DNA from: Kuschelorhynchus macadamiae
Lineage: Eukaryota > Arthropoda > Insecta > Coleoptera > Curculionidae
DNA length: 64,000 bases
Direction of reading: 5' to 3'
NCBI GenBank assembly: GCA_030620095.1
Contig: JAUTXW010002455.1
Span: 321,501 to 385,500 of the forward strand
The position numbers were made by a program, and so were the translations under genes. Shown piece by piece: positions 1 through 10,550 of the stretch; the first letter of the stretch is position 1, and each line of letters begins with the position of its first letter. The notes beneath the pieces were generated by a model. That model searched no databases. It was not told the DNA's origin and saw only the letters and a program-made list of their open reading frames with translations.

Positions 1-1600
1 TTTGATCAATTTTTACACATTTTTCGATTTTACAAAAATCAGTACCGTTAAAAAGTCGTAAACGGCCATTTGGGATCTCCAATGACGTTCCCAATGATAT
101 TCTACAAGTTTCATCTGGTTATACCTCAAACATTTTTTTTTCAAGAACAAAGCGACTTTTCCCCTGTTTTTTATTCCGCTAAAAACACTATTTCACATTG
201 TTGCTTTAAAGCGAAAAAGTATCTAATAGAATGCTCGCTTAACGACACATCACTTCTTATTTTGCGTTTTTCAAAGCAGTTTATGAAATTGTTTACAAAA
301 ATTCTAATATTAATAACTGTGATTGTAGGAGAAAAAAGTATGTATAATTCGAGTACAACATAGCATTGCCTTTCTCGCCCTGAGCGGCAATGTAGAATCT
401 TGTGCTCCTAATACACAAATATATGTTTTCTACGATAGCCGATCATGGAGAAAATGTAATTTTCTTAAAAATGTATTTTGGATGGCAAAAGTATGACTTT
501 GTTGTATTCGAGTGCAATAAAATTACTTTTTGCGCTAGTGCAAAGAGCAAAATTAAAGTTATAACTAAAATACTTACTAAAACAAATTTTTTTACAGATG
601 TGGCAACATTTCTAAATAAGATTTATTTTTTCCATGTCTACGTAAGTAAAACAGATATATATTTTGACGCACATGTGTTTAAAATTTACAGCACATTCAA
701 TAATTGCAGAATAAAGCATGGCGGCTTGCGTCGGCATTTCGGAAGATATTTTATTCTAAGTTAATTTATAATAAAACTTTTACACGTATTACAGGGATGC
801 CTATATAGAAAACGGCAAGCTACAGCGCACATAGGACAGTCTTGAACCAGTTCGAAATGTACCCGAAAAGAAAATAGTTAGACAAGGAAAGGGAGTTTAT
901 AGTGGTAGTATCATTTCGTTTAACGAACTTCACAAACAATAAGTTTGTTTAATGGTATTTCAGTGGCAATTTCATGCACCCAATGAGTGATTTGTTTGTA
1001 ACTATCTATCTAAATTTTCGATTTTTACTATGTATCGGTTTATAAAGCTACAGGTCGGTCCTAAAGGTAGTTAAGAAAAATAAATACAAAAACTTGAGGA
1101 CAGCTTTAGATTAATGCAATTTCATAAAATTGTAATAGAAATCGTAAGTAATGAATGAATATTTTATCAGAAATATAGTTTTTACTGAGAGGATCAGTTC
1201 ATTTTATTGACGGGGCTCGCCCAGGTCCCAACTATCAAACAAAACAAAACAAACAAAATTACCTTTATTATGATCAGAGAAACATATCTCATTGACAAAG
1301 CAACCTTAAAAATAGAAATGTTTTATAATACCTTATTGAATAATTTAAACTATGTTAAAAAAAGTAAATTATACATTGAAAGGTCCAACAAATATACAAA
1401 GAAAGTATATATAATAATAACAAAACAATAGACAACAATCAATAATTAAAATAAAAACCATACATCTATATAATAACAAATGAGTCAGTAATATAAAAAA
1501 TTAAAGAAAGAAAACAATTTAAAAAATAAAACAAATGTCAACTAACAAATATTTAAAACATTATACCTACTATCATAGAGGGTTATCATAAAATTCCTGC
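1..1600. other. AT-rich stretch without a recognised gene
   Basis: Short open frames at 70-363, 402-764 and 1207-1431 have no motif I recognise and look like chance frames in AT-rich DNA. The part from about 1420 to 1560 is very A-rich and lies next to the 3' side of the LINE relic that follows on the minus strand, so it may include that element's tail. Confidence 0.5.
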
Positions 1601-2900
1601 AGGTTCTAGTATAGCTTTAGCTTAAGAATGTTTTTGTGAGTCCGTCTAAAGGATTTTTCAACAGTAAATAATTTCAGGTGCATGGGTAAGTGATTGTAAA
1701 TCTTAACACTTTCATGAATCAATGAGTTTTTAGTTAAGGCAAATTTGGGTATTGGGAGAGGAACGTTGGTACTGTTTCGGGTAGTATAAGCACTATGTTT
1801 AGACAAATTACTAAATTTTTTGTGCATCAAGCAACAAGTCTCCGGGATAAAAAAAAGAAATGACAGTCACAGTTTTTTCCCGTATAAAAAGGGATTTAAA
1901 GTGTTCCCTAAACTTTGCTTTACATATGTAGCGCAGTGACCTTTTTTCAAGAACCAAGATGGAATTTAGCAATTGGTGGTTGCAAAATGCCCAAAATGCG
2001 ATCCCATATCTTATGTGACATTCGATTAAGGAATAATATGCCATCTTAGCCGCAAATGAACCTAATTAATTAGAAATTACTCTCACAGTAAAGCACCCAG
2101 ACGCAACTTTTTTAATAAGTAGGGTTACGTGAGTAGAAAAGTTTAATTCATTATCAATACGAATACCCAAAAATTTTGTGACATATTGGTTTTTTATTTG
2201 AATACTATTTAGATTTATGTTATTCAATGAAAACTTAAAAGTAAGAATGAATATCACAGTAATTAGAGGCACGCCATTATGTTACTCTTACCAAATCCTC
2301 ACAAATGGTATTCATTAGAGCGCTGTGTTCAGTTCCCATCCACAGAAGAGTTGCATCATCTGCAAAAATAGTACAAGTTCCTCAAATATCCAAAAAGGCA
2401 AGATCCTTAAGGTTCAACAAAAATAGGATTGGGCCCAATACAAAGCTTTGTGGAATACCATCACTGATATTTAGCCTATTTGATCTTCCGTTTGAAGTCC
2501 TAATAAATTGTCTTCTGATAGGTATGACTGAAATCATTGTAATGAAGTTCCCCTAAAACCATAGTGCTCCAATTTTCTAAAAAGTAATGCATTTCCGAAA
2601 AGTAAGTAATGATTGACACAATCAAACGTTTTAGAAAAGTCACAAAAACCGCAGCAGTTAGTTCCTCTAAATTCAGAGCCCAGTAAAGATTCTCAAAGAA
2701 AGAGACAGCATCGCCATTCGACTTAATTTTTCTCGGAATGTTTAATCGACGATTAAACATTCCGATAGATATATCATCAAATCCAGAGGAGTTCTTATTT
2801 TTTATTTGCTTAAATACACTCTCTAATTCATAATCATCAACATTAGTAAGAAAAAAGTTTGATGAACAAAACTATTCCCATTTAAATAGTTCATATATTG
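1600..2900 (-). pseudogene. Broken non-LTR retrotransposon (LINE) reverse transcriptase
   Basis: Read on the minus strand, the conserved RT blocks appear in the right order across several frames. An NSSG-x-DDIS segment sits near 2775-2830. A decayed DFSK-x-FD-x-VNH block lies near 2580-2660. A G-I-P-Q-x-x-V-L-G-P block is at about 2431-2459, and the F-A-D-D catalytic motif is at 2355-2366. A KFLGIRID block lies at 2066-2272, followed by the usual C-terminal tail (1606-2044). The frame changes repeatedly and the endonuclease half is missing, so it is a dead 5'-truncated copy. A 16-bp-arm palindrome at 2733-2765 sits where part of the RT should be. The blocks fit the Jockey group best, but the clade is not certain. 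Confidence 0.75.
2733..2765. repeat. Near-perfect palindrome, 16-bp arms
   Basis: TCGGAATGTTTAATCG at 2733-2748 is repeated as its exact reverse complement at 2750-2765 with one base between. It lies inside the broken LINE, between the DDIS and DFSK blocks, where the protein is shorter than usual. Confidence 0.9.
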
Positions 2901-5004
2901 CCAACAGAACAGGAAAAGTTACTTTAAATACTAAGATCCAATGATGATTTATCACATACAACATTATTTTTCCCCGAAGTTCATTTACAATATTCCAGTT
3001 TTCCTTTGTTCCTATTTAGATCTTTTGCCCTCACTTTAATAATATGTGGTTTTAACTAGATGGTTACCCTGCTCATAATTGTGTATTGACCAACTTATGA
3101 AAGGATGCAGAACTATCTTGTGGTCAGCTCTCTCTCTCCCGATTCATTATTTAATTACTTGTATGTATATATCAGGCTAATAATCTTAAAAAATTGAGAT
3201 TACAATAATTTTACTTATTTCAGAATATATCCAAGTTGGTTTTTACGCAAGATGCTCAAGAAGGTGGTCTATTTCAGCATTTGCAAAGGTTTTCAACAGA
3301 TATTACATTTTAATATATTAAGGTTTGTGCATAATTTTTAAGCAACATTTCGTGTATAGGTTACACTGCTTTTTTATTACTCAAGAATCACTATTAATTT
3401 TTTTAAAAGCGGCAACATTTTTTTTTGTTTTAGTTACATAAATAAATCGTAGTAGACAATTGAAATGCCAAATAACTTCCTGTTGCGTGATTCCCAAATA
3501 ATAAAAACAATAAACATTCAGACCCATCCGTGCCCAAAAAACAACTAACATGATAGAAGTAAAGCGTCTGCTGTATAATTAGCTATTCAATGAAATCTAG
3601 GCATATAATATATACGTTCGACTATTTCCTATGTTCGCAATAGCTTGCCGTATTGTGTTTCTTAGTTCTTAAGGTATTACAGCTAAAGCTAAATATATAT
3701 GATGACCTGATGTTGGACTTACAATACTAACCTAAAATTAAACTTAGGCTATTTGAAAACTAAACTGACGTTAATTTATGTTTTCTTTCTTCTGGGGGGG
3801 CCTGGCGTTGTATAAAAAAACATTTAACAGACCGAGGCATTTATAATTTATTAATTTTGACTTAACGTTTTCAAATTTGGTAAGTCAGATTTGATTGGAT
3901 TATTCTTAAAGGGAATTCACACTGGTGGTTAAAGAATGATCGTGAAAAAACAGTATACATTTCCTTTGCAAAAAGTATGTTATATTTATTGCACATGTCA
4001 TACTTTTGTTAGAAAGAATTAACTTTTTTCGTAGGGAACCAGTTAATTTATGAATACTCCGAATAGGCCTAGAAGTGTAAAAGTAAAGGTGGAAAAATAA
4101 AATAAAATATTTTGATATTAATTTAATTGAATTTGTTGAAGTTTTTATACAAATATAAAGACAGTGAAAGCTTTGTTTTAAAACTTTTAAAATATGAGTA
4201 CGGTATAATTAAAATGAATGGCAAATTTGGCGTTTTAATCAAAATCAAAAATAATTCAAAACTAATGGGAAAAATAATACGTATAATACATTTTCACCAA
4301 TACTTTATTAAAATAAAATTGCAATTATTTCCAAAATATTAATCAATATTAGGTTACTTATTAAAACAAACAAAGTCCTATCAAATTTCGCTTCTCTCCA
4401 ATTAGTAAATGTTGAATATATTTTCAGGCTTTGTGTTTCAGATCAATCGAATTCCTAAAGTCCGTTAAATTCTTTCTAAAAGAAAAATAATTATTTAAAT
4501 ATAATAGAGGATGCAGTGTACACATTTTAAGTAACTAAGTAGGAAATTTAAGTAATTTCTGGAATCGTATGGTTTGTAAAGTATCTAAAAAAGTTATTAT
4601 GTGATATAATTAGATATATTAAAAAGGACAGATACGTTGAAAATGAATTTTACAATGAAAGTATTCTTTATGTAGAATCTATATTATGAGGGTCATCTCA
4701 ATTACATATCAAAAATTTATTTAACTATATAACGTTGATAAAAATACAACATATTTTGATATCAATATAGTACAATATTTATAAATCTGGAAGATTTGTG
4801 AGACTAGTTTAGACATTTTGAATTGATAAAATCGATACTGCTATCTTTTCGTTTTTCTTAGACTCATTTTTTCAGTTTTTTTTAAATTTTAGTGGGATAC
4901 CCTCTATAAAGTAGTGGAAAATCCAGAATTGTTATATAACTAATGATTCTGGTGGATTGTAGATCACATCACATCACAAATGTTTATAAATAGAATTCCC
5001 AGGA
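2900..5004. other. No gene seen
   Basis: The start of this stretch may still hold upstream LINE sequence. The rest is AT-rich with only short chance frames (for example 4127-4342). I see no repeat ends or conserved coding motifs. Confidence 0.5.
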
Positions 5005-5790
5005 GCAATATTTAAAAAATCGGTATATTTCCTTTACACGGAACTTCACTCGTTATGAATCTCCCGTATTATTATTAACATATACTGTCTTTTCAAATAT
5101 TTTTATTGGGCGCCATTTCTTCTACCATATTAGATTCGTACTATAGAGTTTCCACCTATGTGACACCTGATTTTTATACATAATTTAAAATAAATTGAAT
5201 AATTCTGATTTTTTTAAGACCGTCATGTTATGTTTAATTCGTACCAGTTTATCCTTATATCACATTTAATTTCTGTGCAATCTTGTAATTTTTAGGTTGA
5301 TTTTTAAATATGTTATTAGGTCGCCATTTCGGTTTGTTATCTTGGATTCTTACCAAAATGTTACCAGTTCAGTTCTATGTAACACTTAATTTTCTGCAAA
5401 ATTTAAGGCCAACCCTTATTTGCTGCCTGCAATTTGATATCAATCTAATTAGTATTTTTGTCGGGCTGATTTTTTATTTATTTTATTAGGCCGCCATTTT
5501 GTTCCGCCATCTTGGACTTCAAATTTTATCAGTTGATTTCTACGTAATACTTGATTTTTGCGCAAAATTTATTATAAATTGGGTAATTAGTTTTTTAGTA
5601 ATGACTTTTTAGCATTTCACTAGACCGCCATTTTGTTCCGCCGTAATGGAAATATGATCCTTAATTTATGACTAAAATTGTGTGTGGGTAAGAGTTTTTA
5701 GCAATGCCGCGTACAGATAGATAGACCGACAGACCGATGGAACTGACAAAAAATGTTTGTTCTGGTGTTTGAAATCTGTTCACTCGTTTT
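5005..5790 (+). repeat. Composite ~130-bp repeat block 1 (GGCCGCCATTTTG family)
   Basis: The block opens with a head motif (TTTCCTTTACACGGAACTTC at about 5028, then TCGTTATGAATCTC) that recurs at about 58700 and 62800. It continues with diverged units of about 130 bp, each carrying a core like GGCCGCCATTTTGTTCCGCC followed by a TTGGA and a TACCA(GT) stretch (cores near 5320, 5490 and 5620). It closes with a GACAGA/GACCGA-rich segment near 5715-5745. The same layout recurs at 58.7-60.65 kb and 62.8-64 kb, and reversed at 50.27-50.93 kb. No coding potential is seen. Confidence 0.75.
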
Positions 5791-6070
5791 TTTTGTAATT
5801 ATATTAATATAAAAAAAGGTATAAGGGTGATAAAGGCAGAGAGGGAGGACATTCTGGATTTGCTATGGGACCATAGCAAGCATATTTAAAAATTGTTAAA
5901 AATGTCGGAATGGCGACGATTTTGTTGTCATTTTTTTCATCGATTACTCCGCGTTGGTTTGACCAACTTAAAAGAAAATTTCAAGAGATATTGAGGATAC
6001 TTCTGGAGTGATCTTACAGCAAGAATATTAAAAAAATGGCGGCCACCATTTTTTTTTTGCGTCAAGATAT

Positions 6071-6100
6071 GAATACCTGCCCCGAACAAGGTTGTAACCA
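6071..6100 (+). repeat. Left terminal inverted repeat of the 3.16-kb transposon
   Basis: This is a 30-bp exact match to the reverse complement of 9201-9230. The inner half carries the motif GAACAAGGTTGTAACC, which is repeated inside the element. Confidence 0.92.
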
Positions 6101-6130
6101 ACAATATTTCAAAAACGGTGCTAAACATGG

Positions 6131-6246
6131 AATAAGGTTGTAACCAACATTTATAGGGCTTTTAAGCCTTAATAAGCCTTATAATTCGTATTATTAGGGA
6201 TCATTTTCGATTGCAAACTTTGCCTCGGCTAGAACAAGGTTGTAAA
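6131..6246 (+). repeat. Left subterminal copies of the end motif
   Basis: AATAAGGTTGTAACCAAC at about 6131-6148 and GAACAAGGTTGTAAAC at about 6232-6247 repeat the inner part of the terminal repeat in the same orientation. A shorter ACCTTGTAACCA copy lies near 6472. Repeated end motifs of this kind are typical transposase binding sites; that role is inferred here. Confidence 0.7.
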
Positions 6247-6280
6247 CATTAAGTGGTCTGTGGTGTCGCTTTGTCGTAAC

Positions 6281-8783
6281 ATGGCGTCGAGTGTGGTGCG
6301 TCTTACTGTTTCCGCCGAAAAGCAGCTAAATAAAGGCAGAAAACGAAAAATAAAAATTGCAGAATGGAAAGACATTAAAAGAAAAAGCTTAAAGGATAGT
6401 GGACAGCCATACATATCAAAAAGAAACGTTCCCGTGCCTGGGAAAATCGCTGTTGATGATGTAAGTAGAATAACCTTGTAACCATCGACATGTTTGTTTT
6501 TTCAGAGACACGTTTTTTTAAAATGCTTTGATTTAACTTTACTTGTATGTTAGTATGTTTGGATCAAATCTTTCAAGTAAGTTTTAAAGTAGTTCATGTT
6601 ATTGTATTTTCCTGAAATTTGGTATACGTATATAAATCCGATGACAATACAATATTATGGCTTTCCAACATGAATGTCTTATATAGGGTGCATAAAAAAT
6701 GCTAAAAATTCTAAATATCACAAACCCTATGATTCTAAAATACTATGGTATGCAAAATAGTGAATATCTTATACAGGGTTTTTAAAAAATATTGTTAAAA
6801 AGTGTAAAGCTGCACCCGTTATCGGATTTGACTGAGAGTTAGTGAATACACTCGATGACAATACAATATTCCAATCGTGAATGTCTTATACAGGGTACAT
6901 AAGAAATAGTAAAAGTACAAAATAAAATAAACTAACAAAATATTAAAAAAAGCTTTAATGTGTAAACTATTTCACTAAAATTTAAAAAATAATCTAACTT
7001 ACAAAAAAGTTTGAGTTGTAATACATCATTATACTTAAAATAAAGCTTCAAGTTTTTAGAAAAATATTCAAAAATTTAAAAAGTTCTGTGCTTGTGTGAG
7101 TTTTTTTTTAATTTTCAGTTTAATAGTTTACAAATACAAGCTTTTTTTATTTTTTTACTGGTCGGTTGAAATATTGTTTTGTTGTTTCAGGCTCGAGTGT
7201 GTCGCTGTAAATATGAATGTCAAATTGTAACTTTTGCTGACAAACAAAAAGCATTCCAAGATTTTTACAAATTAAGCTACGATGGTCAAACAAGAATGCT
7301 TGCGCAACAGTGTATGGATATTGTTAATATTAAGCGCAGATATGTAGAGGAAAATGTTTCGAGGAGACACTGTAGTGTAAAATATTATTTACCCGTTGAA
7401 AATCAGGAAATATCTAAAGAACAAGTATGTCAAAAAACATTATGTTACGTATTAAAAATTACACCAAGGCGTTTACAAAAACTTCAAGAAAAAATAAAAT
7501 TTAACGAGCCACTAGAAGACAAAAGAGGTAGACATTCCAACAGGCCTACGGCTATACCAAATACTACTAAAGATATAGTTAAAGCACATATCGAGACATT
7601 TCCTAATCAAGAAAGTCACTATGCAAGAGGTCGTACGGAAAAAATATGTCTTAGTCCCGATTTGACGTTAAAGCAGATGTATATTTTATTTAAGGACAAA
7701 CATCCAACTGTTAAATGCAGTGAGAAGCTATACAGAGATATATTCAGATCTGAATTTAATTTAAGGTTCGGTATACCCAGATCTGATACTTGCCAGTATT
7801 GTGACAAGTTCTATGCTAAACTCGTTGATGCAGAATCAGAAGACGAAAAAACCAAAATTTTCAATTAAAGTGAAATTCACCATAGGCGGGCAGAAAAGGC
7901 ATATTCCGCATTGAGTGATGACATTCAGCTGGCAAAGGAAAATGAAAATATTATAGTATTATGTACTGATCTACAGCAAGTTCTTTTCAGTCCAACTTTA
8001 AAGCATTCTGCCGTTTTTTATCAAAGACAGTACTCATGCTATAATCAAGCTATTCACAATATGGGCACAAATGATGTTTTCATGTGTTTTTGGCATGAGA
8101 GCATAGCTAAAAGAGGATCTGCTGAAATAGCATCATGTTTACTTAAATATGTTACGACTCATTTTAAGCCTATAGAAAATAATGCAACAGAGAGAAAACT
8201 CATTGTGTGGTCTGACAGATGTGTTGGACAAAATAATAATTGGAAAATTATATCCCTTTACCAGTATTTTGTAACTATGAAGTATTTCTCATCTGTTGAG
8301 CAAAAGTTTTTAGTAAGCGGGCACAGTTTTTTGCCATGTGACCGCGATTTTGCCTTGATCGAGAGGAAAAAAAAAACGGCTACGATTTACCATCCAAGAC
8401 AGTGGATAGAAATCATCGCAAATGCACGACCTTCAAATCCTTTTCTTGTATGCTGTATGCAAAATATTGATTTTAAAGATATTTCTTAAATTGAATCTTC
8501 ATTGAAAAAGGACCCATTATTTAAAATAACAGAAGTCGTATGGCTCCAAATTACAAGAGATGACCCTAAAACAATACGTGCTAGAGTAAGTCACAATATT
8601 TTGCAACCTTGGAATAGTTATTCTATGTCAAAGAAAATGAAAACATTGGATCTTCAAAGGCTTCCAAAGTTGTACAACTCTGTTCTTCCGATCAAAAAAG
8701 AGAAGAAAGAAAATTTGTTAGATATGTGCAAATTCATTCCGTTGGAATATAGAGAATTTTACAATAATTTGCCAAGTGAATAG
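6281..8783 (+). pseudogene. Transposase-like protein of the 3.16-kb element (two exons, two in-frame stops)
   Basis: Exon 1 is 6281-6460; the ATG at 6281 has a good AAC-ATG-G context, and an upstream in-frame ATG at 6260 is the alternative. Exon 2 is 7191-8783. The intron has GTAAGT and TTGTTTCAG borders and lies between complete codons, so the frame is kept across about 590 codons. Exon 1 is rich in Lys/Arg and carries KRNVPVPGK. Exon 2 starts with a CRCKYEC knuckle (about residues 64-70) and has a CQYC motif near residue 261. The second half has spaced acidic residues in conserved-looking settings: D320 (TDLQQVL), E363 (WHE), D402 (SDRCVGQN) and D444/D446 (SGHSFLPCDRDF). These suggest an RNase-H-like DDE core, which is inference. 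In-frame TAA codons at 7866-7868 and 8487-8489 break it; no frameshift is seen. Family relatives are known to me only as uncharacterised insect repeat proteins. Confidence 0.75.
6461..7190 (+). other. Intron of the transposase-like gene, with diverged internal repeats
   Basis: The borders are GTAAGT and TTTCAG. Three diverged copies of a roughly 65-base unit (ATGACAATACAATATT..., then GAATGTCTTATACAGGGT) lie near 6640-6705, 6731-6800 and 6857-6915. The ACAGGGT motif recalls the ends of some Tc1/mariner elements, but no element could be delimited. Confidence 0.65.
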
Positions 8784-8825
8784 GTTATAATTTCTTTGTT
8801 AATAATGCGTTATGTAAACAATATT

Positions 8826-8831
8826 AATAAA
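8826..8831 (+). promoter_or_regulatory. Poly(A) signal of the transposase-like gene
   Basis: AATAAA lies 43 bases after the stop codon of exon 2 and is followed by T-rich sequence. Confidence 0.6.
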
Positions 8832-8965
8832 ATTTGATTTAAAAAAATTATGTTTTTATTATATTATTAAAAATATAAACAAATATATGCGAGAGCACCC
8901 ACCCCCCAATCTCAAACATAAATAATCAACACTTGGAAGGCAGGTGTTGATACACAGTTGCACTT

Positions 8966-9021
8966 GAACAAGGTTGTAACCAGCCTGTTACAACCTTGTT
9001 CTATGATGTTACAACCTTGTT
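8966..9021. repeat. Right subterminal motif cluster with a hairpin
   Basis: GAACAAGGTTGTAAC at 8966-8980 is followed after 6 bases by its exact reverse complement GTTACAACCTTGTTC (8987-9001). Another GTTACAACCTTGTT follows at 9008-9021. Together with the terminal copy, the right end carries four copies in both orientations. Confidence 0.85.
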
Positions 9022-9200
9022 TCCCCCAACGTCTCCATTTTGTGGTTATTTCTTCTCTGTTCTGTATTAGAATGATTATTCTGGTCCATATAATCATTAT
9101 ATATAAGTAAATGTGACCTAATAATTGTTTTAACTCATTATATTTCGATAGGTATTATCAGTACTTTAAAAAAATGATTCATGTAAAATTTGTCTTTTGG

Positions 9201-9230
9201 TGGTTACAACCTTGTTCGGGGCAGGTATTC
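9201..9230 (-). repeat. Right terminal inverted repeat of the 3.16-kb transposon
   Basis: This is the exact reverse complement of 6071-6100. It is followed by ATAT, which matches the four bases before the left end. Confidence 0.92.
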
Positions 9231-9356
9231 ATATATGGAAAGAAGTTTTTTAATATTCTACTCTCGCGTCTCGATTCTACGCGTTCACCATTATATCAGG
9301 AAAAAAATTATACAGTGGACTTGTTAAACCCGATTTTCACAATAAAACTATAAGGT

Positions 9357-9441
9357 TAAGATATTTGGCACGATCAACAATGGTTATGATACTGGTGGGT
9401 TTGAATATGTACAAGTTCTAACGACTTGTACATATTCAAAC
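9357..9441. repeat. Dispersed repeat copy ending in an 18-bp-arm hairpin
   Basis: 9357-9416 matches 50890-50950 closely (shared GGTTATGATACTGGTGGGTT and TTGAATATGTACAA). The last 18 bases, 9399-9416, are followed after 7 bases by their exact reverse complement at 9424-9441, giving a perfect hairpin absent from the other copy. No gene is near. Confidence 0.8.
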
Positions 9442-10542
9442 TGATAAAATACTTCTATTCAATAAAACTCGTGTAGATAAAACTTAAAAGGATGAAATAC
9501 ACTTTTTTTATAAAATGCACTAAAAAGTGAAGATACTATTTTATTCCAAATTTTACTGAGTGAAGTCGGCGGCAAACTTATTCTTAATTATTTGATAAAA
9601 TAATAATAAATAAAATGTTTCTTTTTTGTTTTAAGGCGGTTAATTAAAGAAAAATGTCAATTTTCTTTTATTTTTCACATATATATTTTAAAACTGCAAA
9701 ACACGACATATGAATTTATTATAATTATTGCCTATATACCTCTACTTGAAAAACTATTGATGTACCCTGTATTTTTTGAGATGTTTATTACAGGAGCGAA
9801 CGGTAGCTCTGTTGTCTGTATGTGGGAGAGTTTAGATCGTAAATTGTATATCGATGTTTCGGGTTTGTTTGGAACCTTATTAAAAATAAAAAAATAAGTG
9901 CGCCAAAAAGATTAAATTTATATGAAAAAAACCCCTAAACCAGCAAACTGTTAAATTCAGCTCAAATATTAAATATTTTAAATAATAGACATTTTATATG
10001 CTTTAAATTTTAATAGTAAATCAGAAGTAGATGTTATAAACATTTAGATAAGAAAAGTTAGTATTAAATAACACCAATTGTGAAAAATTTCTATTAGATT
10101 CAAATTACAATGTCTGTAGAAGGAAAAAAAATTATACAAGTATGCTTTACTTGGATTACCCGTTTAAATTATATCAAAATAATATGATACCAGTAATGGT
10201 AATTTATAGTGTCACGATGACAGATATTCTAAATTTGCTTTGCCAAAGTAAACATTACCTATCCACGTATCATTTCTATATGATTATATAGAATATGACT
10301 TAAAATTATTTAGAATAAATAGAATCAACCTTCAAGTTGTTTATAATTTAAAAAATTGCTATTATATAGCTATGAACTTAATTGAATTATAAGGAGAAAA
10401 ATATAATTGTTTTATAGGTAGATTTTATATTATATTTTATGTATCTCTTTGTTTTCGAAGTTTTTAGAGATATTAAAAATATTGCCAGTTTATTAAAATT
10501 TAGATTTTTACCCAGTTTGAAAAAACCTTAAAATTTGTTGCA
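9442..10542. other. No gene seen
   Basis: AT-rich sequence without recognisable coding motifs or repeat ends. Confidence 0.5.
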
Positions 10543-10550
10543 ATCTCTTA

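Larger units (their letters stand above)
6071..9230 (+). mobile_element. Complete DNA transposon with perfect 30-bp inverted ends
   Basis: The ends 6071-6100 and 9201-9230 are exact reverse complements (starting GAATACCTGCCCCGAACAAG). The element is flanked by ATAT at 6067-6070 and 9231-9234, a likely 4-bp target-site duplication. Because ATAT is its own reverse complement, it could also be the outermost part of a 34-bp repeat. The interior holds a two-exon transposase-like gene (6281-8783), a poly(A) signal (8826-8831) and at least five further copies of the end motif AACAAGGTTGTAAC close to both ends. Perfect ends, a complete gene layout and only two stop codons point to fairly recent mobility. 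The protein resembles an uncharacterised insect family that I believe is catalogued as DUF7869. It does not look like hAT, Tc1/mariner, piggyBac, P or pogo. Confidence 0.85.

Noticed and set aside
2305..2556. Plus-strand open frame of 83 codons
   Set aside because: It overlaps the RT core of the LINE relic, whose motifs (FADD, GIPQ) are on the minus strand.
5005..5790. Regularly spaced repeats that could suggest a CRISPR-like array
   Set aside because: Units are diverged throughout, without constant repeats and unique spacers, and the window is eukaryotic.
7866..8489. The two in-frame TAA codons as programmed readthrough sites
   Set aside because: No readthrough context or downstream structure is evident; simple inactivation is more likely.
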